DNA of 18,959 nucleotides from CAVORB01 sp964395315. GTDB taxonomy: Bacteria; Pseudomonadota; Gammaproteobacteria; Chromatiales; Chromatiaceae. The translations under genes were made by a program, and so were the position numbers. The notes beneath the pieces are model-generated. The model worked only from the letters and a program-made list of their open reading frames with translations, did no database searches and was not told where the DNA came from. Position 1 is the stretch's first letter, and each line of letters opens with the position of its first letter. The DNA is taken from positions 1 to 18,959 of the forward strand of contig CAYNBI010000078.1 in assembly GCA_964395315.1 (NCBI GenBank), given 5' to 3'. Of this stretch, positions 1-8,305 are shown piece after piece.

Positions 1-1
1 A

Positions 2-88
2 TGGTGCCGAGGAGAGGACTTGAACCTCCACGAGCTCTCGCTCACATGGACCTGAACCATGCGCGTCTACCAATTCCGCCACCTCGGC
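2..88 (-). tRNA. tRNA-Leu (anticodon CAG)
   Basis: Read on the minus strand this 87-nt sequence folds as a class II tRNA. The acceptor arms GCCGAGG and CCTCGGC pair, the D-arm is followed by an anticodon stem CATGG/CCATG, there is a long variable arm, the T-loop is GTTCAAG-like, and the CCA end is encoded. The seven-base anticodon loop TTCAGGT gives CAG (positions 52-54), which decodes the leucine codon CUG, the preferred Leu codon in a GC-rich genome. The gene is divergent from rnr, and its own promoter lies about 50 bp upstream. Confidence 0.97.
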
Positions 89-140
89 AGGTGGTGCTCA
101 GGAGGTGCGATGGGTATCGCCCCGCCCCGAGGAAGCCGGA

Positions 141-169
141 ATGTTAGTGAGACAAGGGTACCTTGTCAA
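141..169 (-). promoter_or_regulatory. sigma70-type promoter of tRNA-Leu
   Basis: On the minus strand TTGACA (164-169) is followed after exactly 17 bases by TAACAT (141-146). The -35 box matches the consensus perfectly and the -10 box matches at four of six positions. The start site would fall near 134, about 45 bases before the tRNA. The stretch after the -10 is GC-rich, as is common for stringently controlled stable-RNA promoters. Such a strong match in GC-rich DNA is unlikely by chance. Confidence 0.8.
151..167. promoter_or_regulatory. 17-bp palindrome between the tRNA-Leu and rnr start regions
   Basis: GACAAGG (151-157), GTA, CCTTGTC (161-167) is a perfect inverted repeat with 7-bp arms. 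It covers the spacer and part of the -35 box of the tRNA-Leu promoter and lies just upstream of a weak plus-strand -10-like TACACT (173-178) that could serve rnr. It could be an operator acting on both directions. Part of the symmetry may simply come from the -35 box. No regulator can be named. Confidence 0.35.
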
Positions 170-210
170 CGGTACACTAGCGCGATTTCAGGAACGGGCA
201 GACATCAATC

Positions 211-2472
211 GTGGCCAGACGCCGGAAAGCAAACTCCCCCAGGGACTTGGACCCTCATCGCCAACGTGAAGCCAAGAAGTACGCCAACCCCATCCCCAGC
301 CGCGAGTTCATCCTCGAGACCCTGACCGATGCCGGTGTTCCGCTGGTGTTCGAAGAGCTCGCGGCTGCCCTCGACCTCTCCGCCGAGGAGGACCTGGTCG
401 CGTTGCAACGGCGTCTTGGCGCGATGGTGCGCGACGGCCAACTGGTGCGTAACCGCAAGGACGCCTTCTGCCTGGTCAACAAGCGCGACCTGATTGCCGG
501 GCGGGTGATCGGGCACCCCGACGGCTTCGGCTTCGTCAAGCCCGACGAGGGCGGCGACGACGTCTATCTCTACCCGCGTCAGATGCGCGCCCTGTTCCAC
601 AACGACCGCGTGGTCGTGCGGGTTACCGGCCGCGACCGTCGCGGGCGCCTGGAGGGCTCGCTGGTCGAGGTCCTGGAGCGCGGTACGCGCACCGTGGTGG
701 GGCGCTTCTATCAGGAGAGCGGCGTCGGTTTCGTGGTGCCCGACAACAAGCGCCTGGCTCACGACATCATCATCCCGCGTGACCGCATCGGCGAGGCCGG
801 CCAGGGCCAGATCGTCGTCGCGGAGATTACGGACCAGCCGACCAAGCGCACTCAGCCCATCGGCCGTGTCCTGGAGGTGGTGGGGGACCACATGGCCCCC
901 GGCATGGAGACCGACATCGCCATCCGCACCCATGACCTCCCGGTGGAGTGGCCCCCGGAGGTGGAGGCGGAGATCGCGGGCATGACGGATGAGGTGCCGG
1001 AGCCCGCCAAGAAGGGGCGCACGGATCTGCGCCGAACGCCCCTGGTGACGATTGACGGTGCCGACGCTCGGGACTTCGACGATGCCGTCTTCTGCGAGCG
1101 CAAGCCCAAGGGCTGGAAGCTCCTGGTGTGCATCGCCGACGTCTCGAGCTATGTCGAGCCGGGCGCCGCCCTCGACGCCGAGGGGTACAACCGCGGCAAC
1201 TCGGTCTACTTCCCGGACCGCGTAGTTCCCATGCTGCCGGAGATCCTCTCGAACGGGCTTTGTTCACTGAATCCGAAGGTCGACCGCCTGTGCATGGCCT
1301 GCGAGCTGTACGTCAATCTGGAGGGTCAGGTCACGCGCTCGCGGTTCTTCCGGGGGGTGATGCGCTCCCACGCCCGCTTCACCTACGACCAGGTCGCCGC
1401 CATGGTGGTGGACGGCGACCCCGATCTGTGCGCGCGCTTCTCGGACCTCTTGCCCCATCTGCACGAGCTGTATGGACTCTACAAGGCGTTGCACGCCGCG
1501 CGCGCCAAGCGCGGCGCCATCGACTTCGACACCACCGAGACCCGCTTCGAGTTCAACGAGCAGGGACGCATCGCGGCGGTCCATCCGCTGGTGCGCAACG
1601 ACGCTCACCGCATCATCGAGGAGTGCATGCTGGCGGCCAACGTGGCGGCGGCGAGGCTGTTCGAGCGCAAGAAGTTGCCGGCCCTTTACCGCATTCACGA
1701 GACGCCGAGCGAGGAGAAGCTCAACGACCTGCGCGAGTTTCTTGGAGAGCTCGGGCTCAAACTGCCCGGGCGAGAGAGGCCCACGGCGGAGGACTATGCC
1801 GCGCTGCTGGAGCAGGTGAAGGCGCGGCCCGACCGGCATCTGATCCAGACCGTGCTGCTGCGATCCATGAAGCAGGCGATGTACAGCTCCGACAACGTCG
1901 GCCACTTCGGTCTCGCCTACCCGGCCTACACCCATTTCACCTCGCCCATCCGCCGCTATCCGGACCTGATCGTCCATCGCGCCATCAAGCACCTTCTCGA
2001 CGGCGGCACTGCCGCGGATTTCGATTACTCGAAGCCGGACCTCAAGGTGATCGGCGAGCATTGTTCCGGCACCGAGCGTCGCGCTGACGAGGCCACCCGC
2101 GACGCCGAGTCCTGGCTCAAGTGCGAGTACATGCAGGACAAGCTGGGTGAGGAGTTCGACGGTACCATCACCAGCGTCAACTCTTTCGGCATCTTTGTCG
2201 AACTGGACGAGATCTACGTCGACGGCCTGGTGCACATCACGGCCTTGGACAACGACTACTACCACTTCGACCCCGTCGGTCACCGGCTCAACGGGGAGCG
2301 CACCGGGACCGTCTACCGCCTCGGAGACCGGCTGCGGATTCAGGTGGCGGCGGTCAATCTCGACGAGCGCAAGATCGACTTCGTGCTGGTCAAGCCCGCC
2401 CGGCCCGCCGAGCGCCCCCAGGCGACCAGAACCCGATCGCGCCGCAGGCGCAAGCCCAAAGCCGCGACCTGA
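211..2472 (+). CDS. rnr: Ribonuclease R
   Basis: This is a 3'-to-5' processive exoribonuclease that degrades structured RNA and helps in rRNA and tmRNA-linked quality control in the cytoplasm. At 753 residues it is slightly shorter than the roughly 810 of E. coli RNase R. The N-terminus has the family block YANPIPSREFIL (residues 24-35) and a winged-helix region to about 90. Two cold-shock/OB domains follow (about 92-155 and 163-240). The RNB catalytic domain (about 265-595) contains IDGADARDFDDAV, with metal-binding aspartates D282, D288, D290 and D291. An S1 domain sits at about 645-727, and the tail is rich in Arg and Lys. The start is GTG; no ATG exists upstream before the in-frame stop at 178-180, and the conserved N-terminus requires it. 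A clear Shine-Dalgarno is absent. rlmB, the common neighbour, is not present. Confidence 0.97.
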   Translation: MARRRKANSPRDLDPHRQREAKKYANPIPSREFILETLTDAGVPLVFEELAAALDLSAEEDLVALQRRLGAMVRDGQLVRNRKDAFCLVNKRDLIAGRVIGHPDGFGFVKPDEGGDDVYLYPRQMRALFHNDRVVVRVTGRDRRGRLEGSLVEVLERGTRTVVGRFYQESGVGFVVPDNKRLAHDIIIPRDRIGEAGQGQIVVAEITDQPTKRTQPIGRVLEVVGDHMAPGMETDIAIRTHDLPVEWPPEVEAEIAGMTDEVPEPAKKGRTDLRRTPLVTIDGADARDFDDAVFCERKPKGWKLLVCIADVSSYVEPGAALDAEGYNRGNSVYFPDRVVPMLPEILSNGLCSLNPKVDRLCMACELYVNLEGQVTRSRFFRGVMRSHARFTYDQVAAMVVDGDPDLCARFSDLLPHLHELYGLYKALHAARAKRGAIDFDTTETRFEFNEQGRIAAVHPLVRNDAHRIIEECMLAANVAAARLFERKKLPALYRIHETPSEEKLNDLREFLGELGLKLPGRERPTAEDYAALLEQVKARPDRHLIQTVLLRSMKQAMYSSDNVGHFGLAYPAYTHFTSPIRRYPDLIVHRAIKHLLDGGTAADFDYSKPDLKVIGEHCSGTERRADEATRDAESWLKCEYMQDKLGEEFDGTITSVNSFGIFVELDEIYVDGLVHITALDNDYYHFDPVGHRLNGERTGTVYRLGDRLRIQVAAVNLDERKIDFVLVKPARPAERPQATRTRSRRRRKPKAAT

Positions 2473-2500
2473 TCGGGGCCGCGCGGGTCCCGGTGACAAG

Positions 2501-3283
2501 ATGGCTGCTTGGCGCTGGTTCTGGTTTTTAATCGCACTCGCGTCGACGGATGCCTGCGTTGCCGCATCGGCCTTCACCGTCCGCCACCAAGATGCGAGCT
2601 TCGACGTCTACCGCTTGGACCAGGGGGAGGAGCAGCAGCTCCGGTTCTTCTGGAAGCGGCCGGACGGTTCGGACTACGGCGGACTGCACGCCCTGCGCGA
2701 GGCCCTCGGGACCGAAGGGCGTGAGCTCGTGTTCGCCGTCAACGGCGGCATCTATTCGGAGCAGTTCACGCCGCTCGGACTCTACATCGAGAACGGCGAA
2801 CGCTACTACCAGTTGAACCGGGGAGAGGGGGGCGGCAACTTCTTCCTCGAGCCGAACGGCGTCTTCTACGTCACGGCGTCGGGCGCGCGCGTTGTTCCAA
2901 CCGATGACTATCGGCCAGAGGGCGAGGTACGCCACGCGGTGCAGTCCGGCCCCATGCTGGTGATCGGGGGCGCGCTTCACCCGCGTTTCATCCCCGGCTA
3001 TCACAGCAAGCACATCCGCAACGGCGTAGGCGTGGATCGCGAGGGGAGGGTGGTGTTCGCCATCTCCAACGCCGCGGTGAACTTCCACGACTTCGGCACC
3101 CTGTTCCGGGATGTCCTCGATTGTCCGAATGCCCTCTACCTGGACGGCGCCATCTCCGAAATGTACGCGCCCGATCTGCACCGTTACGGCGGCTGGCCCT
3201 GGCGGCGCTTCACCACCATGATCGGCATCGTGCGTTCGCTGCCGGATTCCTCGAACGGGTCGTCCGCCGGGGCGGATCCTTGA
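2501..3283 (+). CDS. Secreted phosphodiester glycosidase-family protein (NAGPA/DUF2233 type)
   Basis: The 260-residue protein begins with a signal peptide (about residues 1-22: a tryptophan-rich hydrophobic stretch ending in CVAA), so it should be periplasmic or exported. The mature part looks like the NAGPA/DUF2233 family, whose characterised members cleave sugar phosphodiesters. Visible blocks are FAVNGGIYSEQFTPLGLYI, QSGPMLV and RNGVGVD, followed by DCPNALYLDGAISEMYAP. I recognise these blocks from memory of the family. The gene starts 28 bp after rnr, with GGTGA a few bases before the ATG, so it is probably co-transcribed. The open frame continues upstream inside rnr, but the ATG at 2501 gives the signal peptide and is preferred. 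The natural substrate is unknown; cell-wall or exopolysaccharide phosphodiesters are plausible. Confidence 0.85.
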   Translation: MAAWRWFWFLIALASTDACVAASAFTVRHQDASFDVYRLDQGEEQQLRFFWKRPDGSDYGGLHALREALGTEGRELVFAVNGGIYSEQFTPLGLYIENGERYYQLNRGEGGGNFFLEPNGVFYVTASGARVVPTDDYRPEGEVRHAVQSGPMLVIGGALHPRFIPGYHSKHIRNGVGVDREGRVVFAISNAAVNFHDFGTLFRDVLDCPNALYLDGAISEMYAPDLHRYGGWPWRRFTTMIGIVRSLPDSSNGSSAGADP

Positions 3284-3316
3284 GGCAACGCGAAGCGCAC
3301 CCGAGGGAGAGTCCAG

Positions 3317-4066
3317 ATGCAATGCCCGAAATGCAACGCGGCGCAGCCTCAGGCGAACACCATTTGCGAGCGCTGCGGCATCGTGTTCGAGAAGTACTAC
3401 AAGTACCACCCTCGTCCGGGCGACCCGGCGCCGCGCCCGGTCCATCTGCGGATGGAGCCCGCCGAGGGTGGCGGACTGCGCGAGCTGATTCTACCGGACA
3501 AGGCCATGTCCGGGTCCTGGCCGGGGCTCGCCGCCAGGGGGCTGTTGCTCGCGCTGCTGCTTGTCTGGGGCGCGATGCTCATGCTTTCGTCGGTCGACAG
3601 CAATGCGGCCGGTCAGTCGGCGCTGCACCTGGTCAATCTCCCGTTCCACGAGGCCGGTCACGTATTCTTCCGGCCCCTCGGGCAGTTCATGATGTCCCTC
3701 GGCGGAACACTGGGACAATTGCTGATGCCCGTGATCGCCCTCGGCGTGCTGCTGTTGAAGACCCGCGACCCGTTCGGCGCCTCCGTGGCCCTGTGGTGGC
3801 TCGGCGAGAATTTTCTCGACATCGCGCCCTACATCAACGACGCACGGGCTGGCACCTTGCCGCTGCTCGGCGGCAACACCGGTCAGTCCACCCCTTACGG
3901 TTTCCACGACTGGAACTACCTCCTCACCGAGACCGGCCTGCTGCACCTGGATCGGACAATCGCCGGATTGAGCCACTTCGGCGGCTCCCTGATCATGATC
4001 GCCGCCCTCGCGTGGGGCGGGATCCTGCTCTACCGCCAATACGGGCGCCTGGAGAAGCTGGGCTGA
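3317..4066 (+). CDS. Membrane protein with N-terminal zinc ribbon and HEAGH (M50-like) motif
   Basis: The 249-residue protein opens with a short zinc ribbon (CPKC ... CERC; C3, C6, C17, C20). A hydrophilic linker runs to about residue 68, and then come roughly four membrane segments (about 72-92, 121-147, 153-171, 222-240). Just before the second segment is HEAGH (111-115), a HExxH zinc-protease motif. A later helix carries GENFLDIAPYINDAR (163-177), which offers acidic residues (E164, D168, D175) as a possible third ligand, as in M50 site-2-type proteases. A good ribosome site, GGGAGAG, lies 5 bases before ATG. It follows the glycosidase gene by 33 bp on the same strand. Proteolytic activity is inferred from the motif alone; a non-catalytic role is possible. 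Confidence 0.8.
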   Translation: MQCPKCNAAQPQANTICERCGIVFEKYYKYHPRPGDPAPRPVHLRMEPAEGGGLRELILPDKAMSGSWPGLAARGLLLALLLVWGAMLMLSSVDSNAAGQSALHLVNLPFHEAGHVFFRPLGQFMMSLGGTLGQLLMPVIALGVLLLKTRDPFGASVALWWLGENFLDIAPYINDARAGTLPLLGGNTGQSTPYGFHDWNYLLTETGLLHLDRTIAGLSHFGGSLIMIAALAWGGILLYRQYGRLEKLG

Positions 4067-4102
4067 AACGGCGCCCAGGACAGCCTTGACGGGGCGTCAG
4101 CC
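4061..4102. terminator. Possible bidirectional terminator at a convergent junction
   Basis: GGCTGA (4061-4066) and TCAGCC (4097-4102) are inverted repeats containing the stop codons of the two converging genes. CGCCC and GGGCG inside can extend the stem with an asymmetric bulge. There is no T-run on either side, so intrinsic termination would be weak. Confidence 0.3.
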
Positions 4103-7100
4103 GCGAACCGGCTCCCCGATCGCGGCGGTCGAGCCGCTGGCCCCGAGTATCCGATAGACCATCGGGACCAGCACCAGCGACACCAGGGTGGAGAAGGAGA
4201 GCCCGGAGACGATGGTCACCGCCAGCGGCTGCAGCATCTCGGAGCCCTCGCCGATGGCCAGCGCCAGTGGCAGCATGCCGACAACGGTGGTCAGGGTGGT
4301 CATGAGGATCGGCCGCAGGCGCAGGCGGGCGGCCTCGAGAATGGCGTCGTGCTTGTCCAGGCCGCGGCGGCGGCCGATCTCGATGAATTCCACCAGCACG
4401 ATGGCGTTGTTGACCACGATGCCCGCGAGCATGATGAGCCCGAGCCAAACGGGCATCGACAGCGGCAGTGCGGTCCACTGCAGGCCGAGCACGACGCCGA
4501 TCAGGGCGAAGGGCACGGAGATGAGGATGATCAGGGGATTGCGCAGCGACTCGTACTGCACCGCCATCACCACCAGCACCAGGAACAGGGCCAGCCCCAG
4601 CAGCAGGCGGCCGATGTCGCGGCCCTCCTGCATGGCCTTCAGTCCGCCGCCGTCGTAGATGCTGTATCCCGGCGGCAGGGGAAGATCTGCAAGCGCTGCC
4701 AGGGACTGCTCGATCGCCTCCTGCAGCGTGATCTCGTCCCCGAGCGAGGCGGTGATGTCCACGATGCGCTGCTGGCGGTCGCGCACGATGGTGGCGGGTT
4801 GAGGCAGGATCTCGATGCGCGCCACGTCTCCCAGGCGCAGCGGCACCCGGGGCTCGGTTTTGCTGAACAGGACGATGGATTCCAGGTCGCCCGGGGCCGC
4901 CACTTCCATGCGGTCCAGCCGCAGCAGGATGTCGATGCTGCGGTCCCCGCTGATGAAGTCGGTGACTGTCTTTCCCTCAAGGGCGAAGCGCAGGATGTTC
5001 CCGACGTCCTCCACTTGCAGCCCGTAGCTCGCCGCACGTTTGCGATCCAGGCGAACGGAGAGCTCCTGGGTAACCTCCTCGCTCGAATGCTGCAGATTGC
5101 GCAGGCCCTCGATGCCCTTGAGCCGCTCCAACGCCTCGTCGGCCAGGCCCGCCAGCACGCCCAGATCCGGCCCCTTGATGCGGATGCTGAGGTCGTCGTC
5201 GCCGCTGCCGAAGCGGATGCCGCGGATACCGCGGGTCGACATATAGACCTTCAGCCCGGGGATCTCTTCGGCGGTTATCGACTTTTTCACACGTGCGATC
5301 CAGTCGTTGCTGCTGATCCCGCGCTCGGCCAGGGGTTTGAGCAGCACCTGAAGGCTGGCCCGGTTGGCGTTCTCGAACTGGGAGCGCCCGAAGACGAAGC
5401 CGCCCACCGTGGTGAAGATGGCGTCCACCTCGGGCTGCGCGGCGACCAGCTTCTCGACCCTGCGCGTGAGGGCATCCATCTCGCCGATGTCGATCCCGCT
5501 GTCCGCGGTGAGACTGATGCGCACGTCGCCCTCGTCAAGCTTGGGCAGGAATTCCTGCCTCGACTCCTGGAACCAGGGGACGGTGTAGACGAGTCCGGCG
5601 ACGAAGACGGCGATTACCAGCCAGCGCACCCGCAGCAGCCGGGCAAGCAGCCAGGCGTAACCCTCCTGGGCAGCAGCCATCGCACGGTCGGCGAGCCGCC
5701 GCAGCGCGCCCTCGCGGCCGGCGGGGACACGCCCGGCCAGCGCCGGCACCAGGGTGAGCGCCACCGCCATGGAGGCGACGATGGCGGCAGAGATGGTGAA
5801 GATGAGCTCGCGGAACAGGAGTCCGACCAGACCGCCGATGAACAGGAAGGGAAGGACCGCCGCGAGGTTGGTGGAAGTGGAGGCGACGATGGCGCTGGCC
5901 ACCTCGGAGGCCGCGGAGTCCGCCGCCTGGGCGTTCGGCTCGCCCAGGCGCTGGCGGCGGTAGATGTTCTCTAGCATGACGATGGTGCTGTCCACCAGCA
6001 TGCCGATCCCGAGGGCCAGTCCCCCCAGGGTCATGATGTTGAAGGTGAGCCCGCTTACCGCCATCAGGATGAAGGTCACCAGCACCGCGATGGGAATGGC
6101 GCTGCCGATGATGAGCGTGCGCCGCAGGCTGCCGAGAAAGACGTAGACCACCGCCATCGCGAGCAGGGCGCCGCTGACGGCGGCGGTGACGGCGTTGTTG
6201 AGGGACTGGCGGATGTAGCGCGCCTGGTCGTCCACGCGGCGGATCTGGATGTCTTGGGGTATCTCACCCGTCTCCGCGAGCCGCCCAAGCTCGGCCTCGA
6301 CCGCGTCCACCACCGCCACCGTGTTGGCCAGCGGCTGCTTCTGGATCGAGAGCTTGATGCCAGGTCGGTCATCGAGGCGGATGCGCAGGCGCTCCTCGGC
6401 CGCGCCGTCGATGACGCGCGCGACCTCCCCGAGCCGAAGCAGCGACAGGGGCCGCTCGGGATCCTCGGCGGACAGGGGCAGGTCGGCGATCTCCTCCACG
6501 CTGGTGAAGCGGCCGCCGGTGCGGCCGCTGATCTCGCCGTCGGGCATGCGCAGCCGCCCCGCCGAGATGTCCCGGTTGGCCTCCCGCAACGCCTGCTCGA
6601 TGTCCAGCACGTCGAGCCCCAGTCCCGCCAGCCGGAACTGGTCGGCGATCACCTGCACCTCGCGCTCCAGACCTCCGCCCACCTCCGCGGCGGCCACTCC
6701 GGGCAGAGTCAGGAGGAGACGGCTCAGGCGGTAGTCGACCCAGGCGCGCAGCTCCACCGGGTCCAGCAGGGGTGAGCTGATCACGTACTCGGCAACCGGC
6801 AGCTGGAAGGGGTCGCGCTTGTAGATCACCGGCGGGTCGATGCCGTCGGGCAGGAAACGCTTGGCGCGGTCGAGGCGCGAGCTCGCGTCCCGCAGCGCAT
6901 AGTCGATGTCGGTGCCATAGGCGAAGGAGAGGTCCACCGAGCTCCGTCCCTCGGTGGTCTGGGACTGGATGGCAACCGCCCCCTCGGTGATCGCCAGCTG
7001 CTCCTCGAGCTGGCGGGTGACCTCGTCCTCCATGATCTTGGCGGGCACCCCGGGGTCGACGATGCGCACCCGGACGTCCGGGTAGATGATGTGGGGCAGC

Positions 7101-7207
7101 AGGTCAATGTTGAGCCGGCCCAGCGCGAAGCCGCCGAGGACCATCACCGCGAGGGTGAGCATGACCACCCCGACCGGGTGGCGCACGGACCAGCTGGAGA
7201 TGCTCAT
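4097..7207 (-). CDS. RND-family efflux transporter, inner-membrane permease
   Basis: This is a 1036-residue proton-driven RND pump, the usual length for AcrB/HAE-1-type proteins. It has the expected N-terminal helix (SWSVRHPVGVVMLTLA), a porter domain (DPGVPAKIMEDEV onward), a first cluster of membrane helices at about 335-490, a second periplasmic domain, and a second helix cluster at about 860-1025 with GIVVNNAIVLVEF. In TM4 the motif GIGMLVDSTIVMLENI keeps one proton-relay aspartate (D406, matching AcrB D407). Serine stands where AcrB has D408, a common variant in this superfamily. It is last in an operon, 26 bp after the fusion-protein gene. With the lipoprotein adaptor it should form a tripartite pump; the outer-membrane channel must come from elsewhere. 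The substrate cannot be told from sequence. Confidence 0.95.
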   Translation of the reverse strand: MSISSWSVRHPVGVVMLTLAVMVLGGFALGRLNIDLLPHIIYPDVRVRIVDPGVPAKIMEDEVTRQLEEQLAITEGAVAIQSQTTEGRSSVDLSFAYGTDIDYALRDASSRLDRAKRFLPDGIDPPVIYKRDPFQLPVAEYVISSPLLDPVELRAWVDYRLSRLLLTLPGVAAAEVGGGLEREVQVIADQFRLAGLGLDVLDIEQALREANRDISAGRLRMPDGEISGRTGGRFTSVEEIADLPLSAEDPERPLSLLRLGEVARVIDGAAEERLRIRLDDRPGIKLSIQKQPLANTVAVVDAVEAELGRLAETGEIPQDIQIRRVDDQARYIRQSLNNAVTAAVSGALLAMAVVYVFLGSLRRTLIIGSAIPIAVLVTFILMAVSGLTFNIMTLGGLALGIGMLVDSTIVMLENIYRRQRLGEPNAQAADSAASEVASAIVASTSTNLAAVLPFLFIGGLVGLLFRELIFTISAAIVASMAVALTLVPALAGRVPAGREGALRRLADRAMAAAQEGYAWLLARLLRVRWLVIAVFVAGLVYTVPWFQESRQEFLPKLDEGDVRISLTADSGIDIGEMDALTRRVEKLVAAQPEVDAIFTTVGGFVFGRSQFENANRASLQVLLKPLAERGISSNDWIARVKKSITAEEIPGLKVYMSTRGIRGIRFGSGDDDLSIRIKGPDLGVLAGLADEALERLKGIEGLRNLQHSSEEVTQELSVRLDRKRAASYGLQVEDVGNILRFALEGKTVTDFISGDRSIDILLRLDRMEVAAPGDLESIVLFSKTEPRVPLRLGDVARIEILPQPATIVRDRQQRIVDITASLGDEITLQEAIEQSLAALADLPLPPGYSIYDGGGLKAMQEGRDIGRLLLGLALFLVLVVMAVQYESLRNPLIILISVPFALIGVVLGLQWTALPLSMPVWLGLIMLAGIVVNNAIVLVEFIEIGRRRGLDKHDAILEAARLRLRPILMTTLTTVVGMLPLALAIGEGSEMLQPLAVTIVSGLSFSTLVSLVLVPMVYRILGASGSTAAIGEPVRG

Positions 7208-7233
7208 CGCCAGATGCCCAGTCCTGGCAGCGT

Positions 7234-8289
7234 TCAGCCTGCCGCGTCGACGATCTTCACGGCCTTGCCCTCGGTCAGGCCGAGGAAGCCGCGGGTAATG
7301 ATGCGTTCGCCGGGAGCCAGGCCGTCGAGGATCTCGATGCGGTCGGCGATGCGCAGCCCGCTTCGCACCGTGCGCCGCACCGCCTTGCCCTCGCCGTCAA
7401 CCAGCCACACGAACTCCCCCCCGCGGTCCCGCGCGAGGGCGCGGAAGGGGATCAGCAGACGCTCGACAGCGGCGGTCTCGAGCCTCGCGCGCACGAACTG
7501 CCCGGCGCGCGCCCCCTCCGGCACCGGGTCCAGCACGATCTCGACGATGCCCTGACGGCTTGTCCGGTTGAGGGCGGGATGAATGCGCAGGATCTTGCCG
7601 TCGAACTGCGCGGCGCCGAGGGCGTCGATGCGTACCGCCGCCGCGTCCCCCACCGCGATGTGCGGCAGGATCAGCTCGGAGGCGTAGACCTCGGCGACCA
7701 GGGACGACGGGTCTGCCACCGTGAGCAGGTGGCTGTTCTTGGTCACGAAGTCGCCCGGCTCCACCAGCCGCTCCGTGACCACGCCGGCGAACGGGGCGCG
7801 GATGCGGGTGAAGGCGAGCCGGGTCTCCAGCAGCCGCTCCTCCGCCTCGGCGACCAGCAGCGATGTCTCCGCCTGGGCCAGCTCGTCTTCCGCGACGGCG
7901 CGCCGGGCGCGCAGGCTCACGAGGCGCTCGAGGTCCCTTTTCTCCTGCTCCTTTGTGGCGCGGGCCTTGTCGAGCTCCGCGCGCAGCAGGTCGTCGTCGA
8001 GCGCGACCAGCAGCTGGCCGGTCTCGACCTGGTCGCCCTCGAACACCGCGAGATCGGTCACCCGCCCCTCCTCCTGACTGAAGATGCGCACCAGTCTGCG
8101 GAAGCGTAGAGAGCCCGGGCGCTCGTGTTGACCGGAGACCGGGGCGCGCTCGGCGGTGTATACGGTCACCAGATGGTCCTGCGCCCGCTCCCGGCCCGCG
8201 GGGTTCGCGGTGGGAGCCTGCTGGTCGCCGCAGCCGGTCAGCAGAGCCGCGGCCAGGAGCAGACAGGCGCGAGGGGTCTTCCGGCGCAC
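7234..8289 (-). CDS. RND efflux periplasmic adaptor (membrane fusion protein), lipoprotein
   Basis: The 351-residue HlyD/AcrA-type adaptor joins the RND pump to an outer-membrane channel. The N-terminus has a lipobox, LLTGC with C20 as lipidation site, so it is anchored to a membrane. A biotinyl-lipoyl-like half follows (about 60-100, with VFEGDQVETGQLLVALDDDL). Then come an alpha-helical hairpin rich in Glu, Arg and Ala (about 105-160), the second lipoyl half (IRAPFAGVVTERLVEPGDFV) and beta-barrel segments. The start is GTG with no clear Shine-Dalgarno. It lies only 16 bp after the preceding stop, so translation may be coupled. There is no better start that keeps the signal sequence. Confidence 0.93.
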   Translation of the reverse strand: MRRKTPRACLLLAAALLTGCGDQQAPTANPAGRERAQDHLVTVYTAERAPVSGQHERPGSLRFRRLVRIFSQEEGRVTDLAVFEGDQVETGQLLVALDDDLLRAELDKARATKEQEKRDLERLVSLRARRAVAEDELAQAETSLLVAEAEERLLETRLAFTRIRAPFAGVVTERLVEPGDFVTKNSHLLTVADPSSLVAEVYASELILPHIAVGDAAAVRIDALGAAQFDGKILRIHPALNRTSRQGIVEIVLDPVPEGARAGQFVRARLETAAVERLLIPFRALARDRGGEFVWLVDGEGKAVRRTVRSGLRIADRIEILDGLAPGERIITRGFLGLTEGKAVKIVDAAG

Positions 8290-8305
8290 TCGAAGAACGC
8301 CCGGC

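Noticed and set aside
2147..2500. N-terminal extension of the phosphodiester glycosidase frame into rnr
   Set aside because: The extension is Ser/Thr/Pro/Arg low-complexity out-of-frame rnr sequence. Starting at 2501 gives a proper signal peptide.
1264..2577. Long minus-strand open frame (437 codons) opposite rnr
   Set aside because: It lies antisense to the well-supported RNase R gene; GC-rich codon bias keeps the opposite frame open. The translation has low-complexity Val/Gly/Leu/Gln runs and no recognisable domain.
4349..5974. Plus-strand open frame of 541 codons opposite the RND transporter
   Set aside because: Its His/Asp/Gln-rich composition is typical of the antisense of GC-rich coding DNA. 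The RND protein on the other strand is full length with conserved motifs.
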